Origin: Takakia lepidozioides
Lineage: Eukaryota > Streptophyta > Takakiopsida > Takakiales > Takakiaceae
Length of the DNA: 64,000 nucleotides
Reading direction: 5' to 3'
Assembly (NCBI GenBank): GCA_030704615.1
Contig: CM060731.1
Span: 70,970,756 to 71,034,755 of the forward strand
Shown here: piece after piece, positions 43,685-54,801 of the stretch
Numbering within the stretch: position 1 is the stretch's first letter
Layout: each line of letters begins with the position of its first letter
Notes under the pieces: generated by a model
Told to the model about the DNA's origin: nothing
What the model saw: the letters and a program-made list of their open reading frames with translations, nothing else
The model's database searches: none
Made by a program: the position numbers and the translations under genes

Positions 43685-43814
43685 TTTAAAAACTACATAT
43701 AAGAGTTACACGTTGGGACTATGAAAAACGATCTAGCACGGATAAAGGATTTATTTTTATTTTTAAGTCCATCCCAAAGGAAATACCCAAGAGCAACAAT
43801 TTTTTTTAATTAAA

Positions 43815-44035
43815 ATGAAGAGGGGTATCTATTTTGGGTGCCAATTTTAACACATACCACCTCGGAAGTGGTTGTGGGTTCAATCCACCAATTGGTGTCA
43901 CAAAGTTGTCCATCTTCCTGTGGGGAAGGCATAGCCCTTCGGGCTCAAGGGACACCATAAATTTACGCTTCTTTCGGGTGGCGTCATATACCATTATTAT
44001 ATTATTACATTATTATTGGGCGTTGTCCCTTTAAA
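43815..44035 (+). mobile_element. Possible tRNA-derived SINE
   Basis: GTGGGTTCAATCCAC (about 43874-43888) forms a tRNA T-arm with the B-box GGTTCAATCC. The stretch ends in an (ATT)n-like tail at about 43993-44018, as SINEs often do. The A-box is weak. No flanking duplication was confirmed. Confidence 0.4.
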
Positions 44036-44694
44036 AAAAATGTGTGGTGCCCCCATATGAAGGCTTTTAAAATCTAATATTTGTGAGTATAACATTAAAT
44101 CAAATTTTTCACAAAGTAACAAACGAAGAATAATAAGAATACAAATTAATAATAACAAACAAGAAGTTATCTCTTTAAGAGAATCGGTCAATTATATAGG
44201 ATCGACCCGAACTCCACTATTCACTATGTTAATAGCATTCAAGTTATTTGCAAGCTCTATGACTAAGGAAACACCTCCCAACAGTTCTAGTGACGATTTG
44301 AGGTCAGATATAGTTTTAGTTTAGAGCAGAAATATGTATCAGCACTAGTACGGAAAACGGCTTTTATGACTCTTTTCATACTCTTTTGGGTACATATGAC
44401 TTTTTGGCCAAATGTCATCAAAACCGTGTCGTTAGCATGACCGTTTGCCAGATTGATTTGATTAAATCACGAATATGACTCCAACGTATATTAGTATCAT
44501 GAATAAAAAGTAAATTAATATTCCAATTTCTGCGCCGCACCGTGCCACATGGCGCGGCGACACGCAACCCATCAAGTTTTTTTTAAAATAAATAATTTTT
44601 CCTTACAAACAATTCCTACCACATAATACGCAACGCCGTGTCACGTTGCACTTTTAATTTAAAGAAAACACTTATTGTAGCAACGTGCTGATCT

Positions 44695-45030
44695 CTAGAC
44701 CCTCGATGAGTAGGAGTGCACCGACTTGGTTTTTGGACCTCCGGGCCGAGACTTATGGAATTATAAATAATTTTGGTCAATGAAACATTCAACTAAATTA
44801 AAAAATCAAGTTGGAAGGACACTGGAGGTTGCACTTGGGCTTAGATAGAGGGCATGATCTTCTTACCGTTGGAAAGCCCTCGATAGTAGGGGTGCACCGA
44901 CTTGGTTTCACAAAAATTGGACCTACAGGCCGACAATTATAGAATTCTGAACAATTTCGGTCGCTGAAAATTCAACTAAATTATAAAATTACTAGAGGTT
45001 GCACTTGGGCCTCAAATACATGGGAGACAC
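44695..45030 (+). repeat. Two-unit tandem duplication (about 170 bp)
   Basis: The units begin CTAGACCCTCGATGAGTAGG and AAAGCCCTCGATAGTAGGGG. Both contain GTGCACCGACTTGGTTT, GGACCTCC/TACGGGCCGA, ATTCAACTAAATTA.AAA and GGAGGTTGCACTTGGGC. A third partial GATTGCACTTGGGCTTAGAT follows at about 45041. Confidence 0.8.
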
Positions 45031-45044
45031 ACTCGGATAGGAGA

Positions 45045-46430
45045 TTGCACTTGGGCTTAGATGGCCTTAACATACGGAACGCACTTAGATACATAAGAAA
45101 TTGCACTTGGTCGTAGATTTCAATTCTTCACACATGGGCCAATGGCATAGACTACCCTAGTTAGTCCAAAGTAAGAACCCTTCGGTGTGAGAGGGAAGGG
45201 AGAGCTTGCTTACCACTATTTCAAAAAGCACTCTACCGGCGTACCACTACTGAAATCCACTAAAGTCTCAGAGTGGTGGGAGAGTTTGCTTCAGCCTTGG
45301 AGCACGTTCAGAGAAGAGGGACATGTTTTAGGGTTTGAAAGGAAATGAAGGGCAACTGGCAGTGACTTAGGTGTCAGGGAGCCTCCCCCAGCTAGACTTA
45401 CTAGTGAGATTTACTGATATATAATAATTACCAATAATGGTACATTTCCTTTGTAATTTTTACCTTTCTTTTGACAAGCTACTTTTTTTTTGCCTTTCAC
45501 GACAGACAATTGTTTTTCATTGCCGACATGCCGTTTTTTTTTTGCCTTTTTTTGCCTTTCAAATGCCTTGTGAGAATATGGGTCAACTCCTAGGACTTCG
45601 AGTTTGAAAAAAATATTGAGCCACCCTCATTTTAACAAGCACAACCCAATCCAAAGTGTACATGATTCACAGTGTGAACTCACAACCAAGCCGTTTTATA
45701 CACACAGCCTGTCCATTTAGCTATTCGCAATTTTGAAGCACATGCGCCCCTTCTTTTAAAGTCTATAATCTACAGATAGGGCAGCCAATGGGGGTAGGCA
45801 TTTCAACTCGTCAACTCTAACCGAAGTGTTTTTCATCAATATTATTATTAATTGATTTGACTATGTTTTGATTTTATAAAATAATAATATTCTCACAAAA
45901 TAAGATAAAGTTTATTTTTTTAAAGATTGGTTGTACTTTTATTGAAAATTATAAAGATATTTGATTCATATAAGAAGGAAGGGAGGGAAAAAAAAACTCT
46001 TGGTGAAGCACCTTGAAAGGCTAATGCCTTTCATTTGGAAAATAAACACCTTTTAACGGTCGTAACCAGGGCAACATAGGAGGGTAACCATTTGTTTCAG
46101 TACCCTCTTATAGTTTTAATTGTCTAAAATATAGGCAAGAGATCAAAATCCAATATTAAAAACCTTAACAGTTCAATCGCTATCACGGTCATCATATTTA
46201 TATTTGTATGTACTATTGTAAGATATTAGTAATTTACTGTTTTGTAGTTTTATCCTAGTTAATATAAAGAAGTGCAGTAACATTTACTTTGAACGTGTGA
46301 AGAAACAAAAGAAAGAAATAAAGTAATATTAGAGCACATTCACCAAAAAAAGAAATCTAAATACAATTTGTCCTTCCCCTTCACGGGCAGCTTAAGAAAT
46401 AACGACAATGACGGTTTTCAAGAACCGTTT
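45045..46430. other. No recognisable gene, AT-rich
   Basis: AT-rich with T-runs and a local TTTTTTTTGCCTTT duplication near 45485-45560. Nothing coding. Confidence 0.5.
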
Positions 46431-46436
46431 TATTTC

Positions 46437-46531
46437 CAGGCAGTCCGGGCAGATTCAAAAACTTGACGTCGAAACATGGCGACGATGATAACGTGGCACT
46501 ATGGCACCCTATTCCCACTGTACACTAAAAC
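46437..46531 (+). repeat. Dispersed repeat, copy 2 (GGCAGTCCGGGCAG...)
   Basis: Same words and order as 42480-42565, with an extra GACGATGATAACGTGG. The match is under 100 bp, so the two copies are not convincing LTRs of one element. Confidence 0.75.
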
Positions 46532-46609
46532 TAGTTTCCGACCTTCAGACGTTACTAGAACTCTAAGTGTGGCAGTAATTGAGCACATCTTGTAATGTCG
46601 TTTTCCTTA

Positions 46610-46617
46610 GTATATAC
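46610..46617. repeat. 8-bp target-site duplication, left (GTATATAC)
   Basis: Identical to 47790-47797, flanking CAGTGTTG...CAACACTG ends. Confidence 0.88.
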
Positions 46618-47789
46618 CAGTGTTGTGAGGGTATATTGATTTCAATATACCCTTAGGGTATAAGTAAATTATTTTTGTCAAATCATTTACCCTCTGGGTA
46701 TGGATAAATTGAAATCTCAAAAAATTATTTACCCTCCGGGTATGGGTAAATTAACTATTCAGATTTCTATATAACCCCCGGGTATGGATATATATGCCAA
46801 AATATACCCTGAGGGTATGAATAGTTTCAGGGTATGGATAGTTATTTCAATTAATATATAATTTAATGTTTTAAAGAATATGCGATTTTTTTAAATTTAT
46901 TTTTTGGGTTCTTCAATATGTACAAAACACAAAAAATACAATCTATGGTAAAAGAGAAAATTGATAAGATATTGCATAATATTTTGGTGTTAACTTCTAA
47001 TGCAAGATGGAGGAGTCCTCGGAGGTTTGAGATTCCAAAAGGCGGCCTACGGGCATCTAAGGGTTTAATTTTTTCCCTTCAATAATTTTTAAGAAATTTC
47101 TCCAGGGCTACCTCCCCTTTCCACGAAAAAAGAAAGAAAAAAGAAAAAGAAAAAAGGCACATTGTCTGGTGGCTAGTGAGCTGGTAAGTGCACAGTGTGT
47201 GTCGCTCTGGTGGTTCGGGGTTCGAACCCGCTGCCCTGCCCCGTGTGTGGGATTATTCATGACGGTATGTTTGGGCATTGACTGTCCTGTAGGTCTCATG
47301 GCCCATAAATGAAACGGGGTTAATCTATCCCCCTCCTCAAGGGCCTGAATTGTGGGCTGTCATGTTTCCTTTTATATATATATATGCGAGATCTGAAGAG
47401 GTATTGTTTGGGTTATATGACATTTTAGGAATGATATATATGTAGCATTTGTTTTAGCTCTGATTGGAGCTTTCTTATAGCTCAAGGCTCCCTAACAACA
47501 CAACAAAAAGAGAAAAGACCTAGCACATAAAGGCTATGAAGGCACATAAAGGCCCTTATATACCCTGATTAGATATACCTTATTTTTAGCATACACCCTT
47601 CAGAAAAGTAGGGTATATTGAGCGTCTTGATGCAGGGTAAATATAAGGATAAGGGTATATCATAAAAATATACCCTGATATAAGGGTATACATCCGGGTA
47701 CCTAAACTTGCCACACCAGGGTATATATCAATATACCCTGATATACCCCCCGGGTATATCAGGGTAATTCATATACCCGCCCAACACTG
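46618..47789. mobile_element. Non-autonomous hAT transposon
   Basis: Terminal inverted repeats are CAGTGTTGTGAGGGTATATT (left) and CAGTGTTGGGCGGGTATATG (right, reversed). The CAGTG start and exact 8-bp duplications GTATATAC are hAT hallmarks. Subterminal regions are packed with TACCC(T/G)..GGGTA words in both orientations (about 46630-46840 and 47560-47770), the usual kind of transposase-binding clusters. It encodes no transposase. A SINE sits inside at about 47155-47345. Confidence 0.92.
47155..47345 (+). mobile_element. tRNA-derived SINE nested in the hAT element
   Basis: The A-box-like TGGCTAGTGAGCTGG (about 47170) and perfect B-box GGTTCGAACCC inside GGGGTTCGAACCCG (about 47219-47232) are about 50 bp apart, as in an RNA polymerase III promoter. 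A non-tRNA body follows. No complete cloverleaf can be drawn, so it is not a tRNA gene. A purine A/G tract lies at 47125-47155 and a (TA)n tract at about 47372-47386. Confidence 0.72.
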
Positions 47790-47797
47790 GTATATAC
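47790..47797. repeat. 8-bp target-site duplication, right (GTATATAC)
   Basis: Exact match to 46610-46617. Confidence 0.88.
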
Positions 47798-50700
47798 ATG
47801 TTTACATTTATGGCCATGTGTACCAAAAACAAATGAAGGAAAAATTCCAGAAAAACCAAATTTGCTATTTTTCATGAATTTTTAGTGACAAAAATACTTG
47901 AATGCAATATCTCCCACATTGTAGGGTCCAAAAAATTATGAAACCACCCTCAATGTACTCCAACTGATCGAGGGCTTTCCAGCGGTATTAAGACCCCGGG
48001 CAGAGGCCTTGCGGTTTGGGAGATCTCAGCGACAAAACAAAACAAACTAACTAGTGCACTCTGTACGGCCCAAGTGATTTTGGGCTTAATTCCTTCTATG
48101 TATTTTGTATGGTATTATATTCTCGCCCATAGAGCTTGGCACCTCCAAAAGGGAAGAGTAATCGTTAAATAAACTTATTTTTAGTTATGTTGGAATGGGA
48201 ATGGGAAGCATGGAAGGAATCTACTGCCCGGGGGGAATATGGTCGTGGACAGGGTGAAGTGGGAAAAGGTGGTTCAACGGCACGCCATCTCTCTCCAATC
48301 TCTTTCCATTTGTTGGCGCAGCTGACCACATCACGGTCCCTTACCATGTGGGTCATTGGCCCATGGAAGCGTTTGGTCGGAGACCATTGAAGTCACAACC
48401 AGTCAGAAGCTTTTGATTGCAAAATCCAGAGTAAATACTGGAGATTGTTCCATGTTGTCGGGGCTGGTCTGAATTCACAGTTGGCATTTCAAATGTATAC
48501 ATCTTAGAGCAGGGGTGTAGAATGGGTGGGGGATTTACAGAATTAGGCTGCTATTCATTCCTTCCTCATGGTTAGCCAGTCATGTCTGTACTAAATTTTT
48601 CTGCCATCCCAACTCTTGCTTTGTGTATAGGTTGGGTTTTGTAATTGCTTATAGCTCTGTGATTGGCAGCCAATAATCCACTGACTTACGGACCCGTGCA
48701 CACTTCGGAGATTCCATCATTGTAGTGGTGTAGTTGCAGTGTTTTGCAGTTTGTAGTGTGCAGAATGTCAAGAGACCCGCACATTTGAATGCTCATGTCT
48801 GTGTACATTTGAATGCTCATGGAGTTCCATACATATATTTGCAAGGCATTTTTTGGGGGAGTAGATTTTGGCCTAGAGCCCTGAAAAGTCCATTCCCTGC
48901 TTTCTTCCTTCCATAATCCAGTGCCTTTTTTTCCCTCTTTTCTTCCACAGGTTTTGACAGTACAGCAGTGGATGAGAGCTTGGGTGCACATGGTTTGAAG
49001 ACAACTTCCATGCCACCATTTCTGTGATGAGTGAAGTGTTGGGGTGTACTATATAGCTCAAGTGTCAGACCTCCTTTCTGTAGTGTGAAGGTTTGTAGAC
49101 TAAAACATTGTGTTTAAATTGTACAATGTGGTATCCATGGAGTCTAGAGAAATTTCTAGAAGCTGAGTGCCTACATTCGGCAACCCTTTTCTTGAGTTGT
49201 GAAATATCATTTGCGCCAGAGGTGTGGCAGGATCTATGGGTTTGTGCAATCTATGGCCCTTTGTGCTTTGTATTGGCTCCTGGTACAAAAGTGACATTCT
49301 GGGGATTCTTCTACCAAGTATCGTCCTCAGTCCACTACCAGCTGCTGGGTACAGGGTTGTGCAGTAGTTTCCATCAAGGACTCCCAATTCACCTGTAAAT
49401 GGAGTGTTTTATACTCAGAGAAAGTCTTGTTCAGCCGGGTTGCCTAGCCTGTTTTGATTTAGTGGATGTTTTGTGCCAATTTTGATCCTTGAAAGTGCAG
49501 AGCCCCTGCTTTAATAGGTCTACATGTTCTTGTTGACAAATATATGTGCCTACAACGGGATTTGTACGGTAAGGAAATTGTCAACAAAAGCATCATTCAT
49601 TGAGCTGGGTTGCTTGCCCCGGGCTGCGTTTAGCTAATGGAAGAACCAGTTTTTATTCTTTGATACTCAGAGGCTTGTTTTGTGAACACATGTGACTTCT
49701 GGAGATTTGAGGTAAATAAACTTCCAGAAACAGAGCATTCTTGATCAGTTGCAAACCCTGGAAACTTGACTGTGAGGTTGAACTAGGATTTGTATGGGTG
49801 ATTCTGTACAAAAAGACACACCATACCAACTTCAGGGCTACTTTGCACAACTTTTCCACTGTCCTCAAACTCTCTGCATGTAGGCCTGGTGTGAGAGATG
49901 GGTTTGTGTGAGCATGGGGTAGTACAAAACAACTCTTCCTGATTACAAATGCTCTTTGTTCATTTCTAGTCTACAGGGATTGCATGCGAGATGCTTGACT
50001 ATTACTCTGTTTCACTATCTACTCGGCTCGCCTAGCATTGCACTTCTGATATATCCTTCTCAGATATACCCATCTGCTTGGTAATATCTTTGTGAAGCAG
50101 CAAACACAGGCAGTAGTCATGAAGGCACTGTGAAGTTTGTTGATGCAATCCATCCTTGCCATAAACCCTTTATCAGCAACCCTTTGCCGCTTCTGCAGAC
50201 AGCAACAGTGTTTTCAAAGCCCATCAAAAGCCCATCACCTCCTTTTAAAAAGCCTGAAGATGGTACAGGGCGAATGATGGGAGAGGATGACTGGAATGGA
50301 ATTCATCCACTCTCATTGGAACCTTGAGAAGATCGATAGAGAAAGTGAGAGAGAGGGAGAGAAAGAGAGAGAGGCGGTAGAGGTGAAGAAGGGCAGGCAG
50401 AAACAGGGTGTAGAAACCATGTTCTTGAGAAGATTAGCAGGGCCTTTCTGTGAACGAATCCACGGGTCTTCATGTGGTACCCAATGCCCCGGAGGTGCTT
50501 ATCTCTCTGTACCAGGAAACTCTGTAGGCAGTGGAGCTCATCCCTGAATCAGCGCAGTACAGAAAATCAGTGGAGTCTCTGACGCAGCACCGTCTAAGGG
50601 TGTGCGAGGTACTCAACCAGAACGGCATCCTATATGCAGGTTGCTAATACACCACATTGGCTTCTAAAGTTGCAAGTGCTTTCACGATGAACAACATCGG

Positions 50701-51760
50701 AGACAAAAGAAAACAGAGTCCTGCCTCCAGTGCTTACTTGCAAATTCGATGAAGTGACTTTTGGCTTGGAAAACTACCAGATAGTGTACAAATTCAAGCA
50801 ACATAGAGAAGATATGACAACATGAAAGGGCAGTGTAGTTGACGATGCCTTGATACTTCCATCTTTGAGTAGCATAGACATCCAGTGCTCCAAGAAATCC
50901 CCACAGTATAAGATAAAGTCACAGCAATTTAACTGGAACAACGCTTGAGTACATAGATTTGACCTTCACATTCGAGGTTGATATGGGCACTGCAGCTGTC
51001 CCCTTTCCTCTGTCAAAGCTACAAACTTGCCATTGCACCAAAAGTCGAAAGCTATTTGTGAAGGATGTTCTTCTTTGATGTCTTCTGTCTCTTTCGATGC
51101 TGCAGTGCATTATTGAAACAACAACAACGCAGTAAGCTGATGATCTATTGCCCTGAATCCTCCACCACTACAATTGTAGGAATATGTCTATGTTTCTATT
51201 CCACCAATAGGAGAGAATTAGAACCCTGGGGAGACTATGCTAGTTCAAAGGGAACACCACTGGGTAAATTTATAGCCCTCCATCACTTTGTCACACCAGA
51301 TTGAAACTGCTGTTGTCGACTTCGTGAAATTGCCAGATAACCGGGCAAGAATAGGATTGCCCCCCCCCCCCCCAACAAAGAACTACACAGACTGGCCACA
51401 TAGAGTTGGGCTCCCATGCTTCACAGAAGTATGGGACTGCCAAGTTTCTTAGCTTAAGCCTCTACATGTGTACACAGGTGACAGGTTGTACTGACACTAG
51501 ATTACTTTTTCACAGTAGGTTTGACCAGAAGGCTTAAAAGATACTGGTTCAGTACCTTGTGTTTCTCAAACGCCTCCACATCAGTTCGCTCTTTCCATGT
51601 GCTTTTCCGTAGCTTGATTGGTCTGTTCCCGACATATTTTCCTGCCACAAACCAGTCCTCAGCCACATGATTTCATGATGCAATTTCAATATTTCCTGAT
51701 AGACAATAAGAACCAAATGTATACCTCGAATACACTTCTTAACAACACGAGTCATCCCGT
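47798..51760. other. No recognisable gene; possible 3' region of the RT gene
   Basis: Frames up to about 100 codons show no motif. A (GA)n/AG-rich run lies at 50337-50385 and a C-run of 14 at 51360-51373. If the minus-strand RT gene is spliced past 52437, its 3' exons or UTR could lie here, but I cannot point to one. Confidence 0.4.
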
Positions 51761-51769
51761 TCTACAATC

Positions 51770-51816
51770 CCCCGTTCCGTTCTAGACAAAAAAAATTGAA
51801 CGGAATAACGGGATCA
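51770..51816. repeat. Imperfect hairpin CCCGTTCCGTTC...GAACGGAATAACGGG
   Basis: Arms of about 12 bp separated by an A-rich loop. It may be a terminator-like RNA hairpin or a transposon end; nothing else supports either. Confidence 0.6.
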
Positions 51817-52092
51817 AGCAATTCTTGAATGCTGTCTAAAAAGATCTTAGCAACATTAAGGAGAGAAAGAGACAGAAAAAAATTCCTCAAGCCTCTCATT
51901 TTCAGGTTTCCTAATGCTGATACAAGGCATTGGCTACAGTAGAGCAGCCAAGAGAGCAATGTACATAGCACAGGATATCATGTATTAGTTTGTCATCCAA
52001 TGTCCCTATATGTTCAAGGCTGGAGAAAGAGTCAAAGGGATCAGGCAGTTCTTGAGTGTTGTTACAAAGAACATATCCACATTGAAGTATAA

Positions 52093-52105
<13 letters not shown>
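51811..52105 (+). repeat. Direct repeat pair around GATCA(A/G)GCA(A/G)TTCTTGA
   Basis: 51811-51875 and 52038-52100 share GATCAGGCAGTTCTTGAGTG-like sequence followed by AACATTAAGG/CACATTGAAG and AGAGA.AGAG. Confidence 0.65.

Positions 52106-52120
<15 letters not shown>
52091..52120 (+). repeat. (GA)n microsatellite
   Basis: About 15 uninterrupted GA units. On the minus strand it is a (TC)n tract about 290 bp after the RT stop codon. Confidence 0.95.
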
Positions 52121-52123
<3 letters not shown>

Positions 52124-52401
52124 ACCACCATAGGTGGTCACCTCCTCAATTAGGTGAGATGGTATGCATTCACCCAATAGGGGGTGCACACCATTCTTCT
52201 CTATGTAATATTACATAAACTTCTTCTCTTCTAGCTAACACATAATGACACACCATATGCCATTCATAACCATGATAGTTATGTGTGTAGCTCTCTTAGG
52301 AAACTGAAAAGGAAATGCAACTATGCGTTGATTCCATTTTCATGAGTAAGAAGATAGATAACATTGAACAGTACACAAAGCCAGATCTGAATCATGATAT
52401 T

Positions 52402-54801
52402 TTAGGAAAAAAGAAAGGAGGAGCATATGTGCATACCTTTGAGTAATGAAAGAAGAGAGGTGAGGGAGAAACGAAGGTTGGGGAAGCTTCCCTCCTTCAG
52501 AAAGGCAATGGAAATCCGTAGAAGAGAATCCCTTCGGAAGCCATTGGCTTCAAGAATACGAATGAGATCAAGGATCTCTAGGAAGGCGACACTCACTGAA
52601 CTTGACAAATAGAGCAATGGAAAGATTTGTGAAATGATGGTGTTGTAAGACTGCTTCACGGGTCTATTAGACCTCAACATGATGGATTGAGTATATGAGA
52701 ACGGGAGGAGTCTTCTCTTATCATACTTTTGAGCTATAAAGAGCCCAAGAGTCTGATCAGTCACTTCTATTTCCATGTTCATAAAATGGGCTTTGACCCC
52801 TCTCGTAGGATCACTAGGGGAGTAAGAAACCACTTCAGGTTTGATCTCCACAAACTGTAAGGGATAAATCCAGAAGGGATTATCCTTATTGCGGATAGCA
52901 TTTGGGTTTAAGAATAGCATAGCATCGCCAACATTAAGCCAACAAATATCATCAATGTATCTTGATGCATGACGGAACCTTGCCATGAAATCAGTATGGC
53001 CGAGTGAGGCTAACCGATTTATGAAATTGAATTCATAGTGGAGAAAATACAGATTACACCAAAGGGGGGAGCACGAGAAGCCCATGGGGATACTAGTAAT
53101 TTGCTTCCATACTCTATCCCCCAAGCTGACAAAACAATGGTTCATCAACCATATGTGAAGAGCAGTAAGTCGATCTTGTGTGAAACCAATCCACAAGTCA
53201 GATTTTGATTTAGAGGCACTATGTCCCCACCTTGTCTTTCCTGCTTTCATTGTACCATAATTGAAGTTGACCCACAAGTAGTGGTCAGCCCTCGTGTGGT
53301 TCCTCTGGTATTGTCTAAAGGCCTTTGAAATCACATGGGATATGGCAATGCCTAAATTATCAGTCCCCTGTAAAGGGATAGCCTCGTAGCATTGAGCGAT
53401 ATCTGCCACAAATATATCATGAATATGGGTATGCAGATTGAGGCTGAATTCAATAATGGAGTCTACAATCCAATACATTGAAGATTGAACTCCAAGAAAA
53501 ACTGAAAATTTCTTTTCGAACCCACATATCCATTCCTTCACAAGGGGCAAGAGAGCCATAGTGGCAACTGAAAGAAGTTGTGCCACAGTTGAGAAAATAC
53601 AGTTGTGGGCATTCGTAAGCCATCTATACTTTTTCTTATGCTCCTTGTAGATTGCCATGAGATAGGGTAGAGACATAGCCACAATAGGGAGTTCGGGGAT
53701 AATACCTTCAAGCTCACTACTGATGTTAGCACAAATGTCTCTAGTGGTTATCCAAGAACCCTCAACCATACATGGTTTGAAGTCCTTACCTTGTAGCCGG
53801 TGGAAGGCTTGCACCCTGATGTGCTTAATACACTGGAAACAAACGTTGTTGTTGGCTTTGTCTACCCCGGAAATATAAAGATGACTTAGGATCCAATTTA
53901 GTTCATCTACCACATTTGGGCAGTTTAGCACTATTGGTCCAGAGACTTTGAGGCCACGGGCATTTTTCCCTGTGGCTTTTTTAAGTATCTCCCAACAATA
54001 GTCAGTGAGCCACACATGTGCAGCTCCCAACCATTCACATGAACTCAGGTTTAGCAAAGTACAAACCTGGTCCCAAGCAAGTTGGACTGAAGTGACAACC
54101 TCATGCAAGTACGAAGGACGCATGGGAATGTGATTCAGCCCACAAGCAAACAAATGTCTCAGTTGTGTATGTCTTATGATATTGACATCCATAGACCTTA
54201 CATGTGCGAATGCTTCTGAATTCACAGCATGGAATTCATCCCTAGTCAAAGGATCAACAAAAGCTTGCAATCGCTTAGACTTGAAACAACCACATGTATT
54301 CAAAAGGTCAAAAAGCTCAACAAAAGTGAACTCCCTGAATACATCACTTGGTTTATAGATTGATCTACCAAAATGGTTATGATATTTCCAACCAAAGAGA
54401 ATATCATTGACCAGTAGAGCCAATTCATGTTGCTCAAAAAAACCAAAAGTGGCTGAGATTACCTCTTTAATACAAATCCATTCCATTGCACGATTAGGAT
54501 ATAACACATGAACATATCCAATCTTCTTCTCTTTTACTGGAGGTAAAAGGTAGAGACGTCCTAGTACATCAGATGTAAGTCTCCTGTCACACATCTCTGG
54601 AAACATGAAGACATTCCGAAAAAGACTATTAGTTGATTGGAGACAAGTTGACATCGTATCTCCAGATCGGTACTTCAAAGAATCACCACTGTTAGACACG
54701 TGCTTTGAGTGGAGACCTACTAACAGACCCCTGACTACTAGAAGGTGTACGATCAGAACCAATGTCAATTGTAGTCTCAGAGGAAGATGGAGACCATCCA
54801 T
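52402..54801 (-). CDS. Intact reverse transcriptase, Penelope/rvt-like type (799 aa)
   Basis: The frame is unbroken from ATG 54801 to TAA 52402. RT motifs in order are: GLNHIPMRPSYL (residues 221-232), LPYLMAIYKEHKKKYRWLTN (378-397, fingers), motif A VADIAQCYEAIP (465-476), motif B IPMGFSCSPLWCNLYF (571-586), catalytic RYIDDI (614-619), motif E-like FMNMEIEV (673-680), and thumb KYDKRRLLPFSYTQ (692-705). The GLN.IP lead-in, IYKEHK block, IPMG..CSP...N and YIDD resemble Penelope-like elements and the rvt single-copy RT-related genes. No GIY-YIG, endonuclease, integrase or RNase H is visible. The first 200 residues are unassigned. A good donor (AAAG|GTATGC, 52437/52436) lies 12 codons before the stop, so the gene may be spliced. 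It overlaps the upstream ORF by 110 bp in the +1 frame. Confidence 0.88.
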   Translation of the reverse strand: MDGLHLPLRLQLTLVLIVHLLVVRGLLVGLHSKHVSNSGDSLKYRSGDTMSTCLQSTNSLFRNVFMFPEMCDRRLTSDVLGRLYLLPPVKEKKIGYVHVLYPNRAMEWICIKEVISATFGFFEQHELALLVNDILFGWKYHNHFGRSIYKPSDVFREFTFVELFDLLNTCGCFKSKRLQAFVDPLTRDEFHAVNSEAFAHVRSMDVNIIRHTQLRHLFACGLNHIPMRPSYLHEVVTSVQLAWDQVCTLLNLSSCEWLGAAHVWLTDYCWEILKKATGKNARGLKVSGPIVLNCPNVVDELNWILSHLYISGVDKANNNVCFQCIKHIRVQAFHRLQGKDFKPCMVEGSWITTRDICANISSELEGIIPELPIVAMSLPYLMAIYKEHKKKYRWLTNAHNCIFSTVAQLLSVATMALLPLVKEWICGFEKKFSVFLGVQSSMYWIVDSIIEFSLNLHTHIHDIFVADIAQCYEAIPLQGTDNLGIAISHVISKAFRQYQRNHTRADHYLWVNFNYGTMKAGKTRWGHSASKSKSDLWIGFTQDRLTALHIWLMNHCFVSLGDRVWKQITSIPMGFSCSPLWCNLYFLHYEFNFINRLASLGHTDFMARFRHASRYIDDICWLNVGDAMLFLNPNAIRNKDNPFWIYPLQFVEIKPEVVSYSPSDPTRGVKAHFMNMEIEVTDQTLGLFIAQKYDKRRLLPFSYTQSIMLRSNRPVKQSYNTIISQIFPLLYLSSSVSVAFLEILDLIRILEANGFRRDSLLRISIAFLKEGSFPNLRFSLTSLLSLLKGMHICSSFLFS

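Noticed and set aside
42480-46531. LTR pair of a 4-kb retrotransposon
   Set aside because: The shared sequence is under 100 bp, and no TG..CA edges, primer-binding site or purine tract were found.
47155-47240. tRNA gene
   Set aside because: A and B boxes are good, but acceptor stem and anticodon arm do not form a cloverleaf; it is better read as a SINE.
51770-51816. Rho-independent terminator
   Set aside because: The hairpin exists, but this is eukaryotic DNA and no gene ends there.
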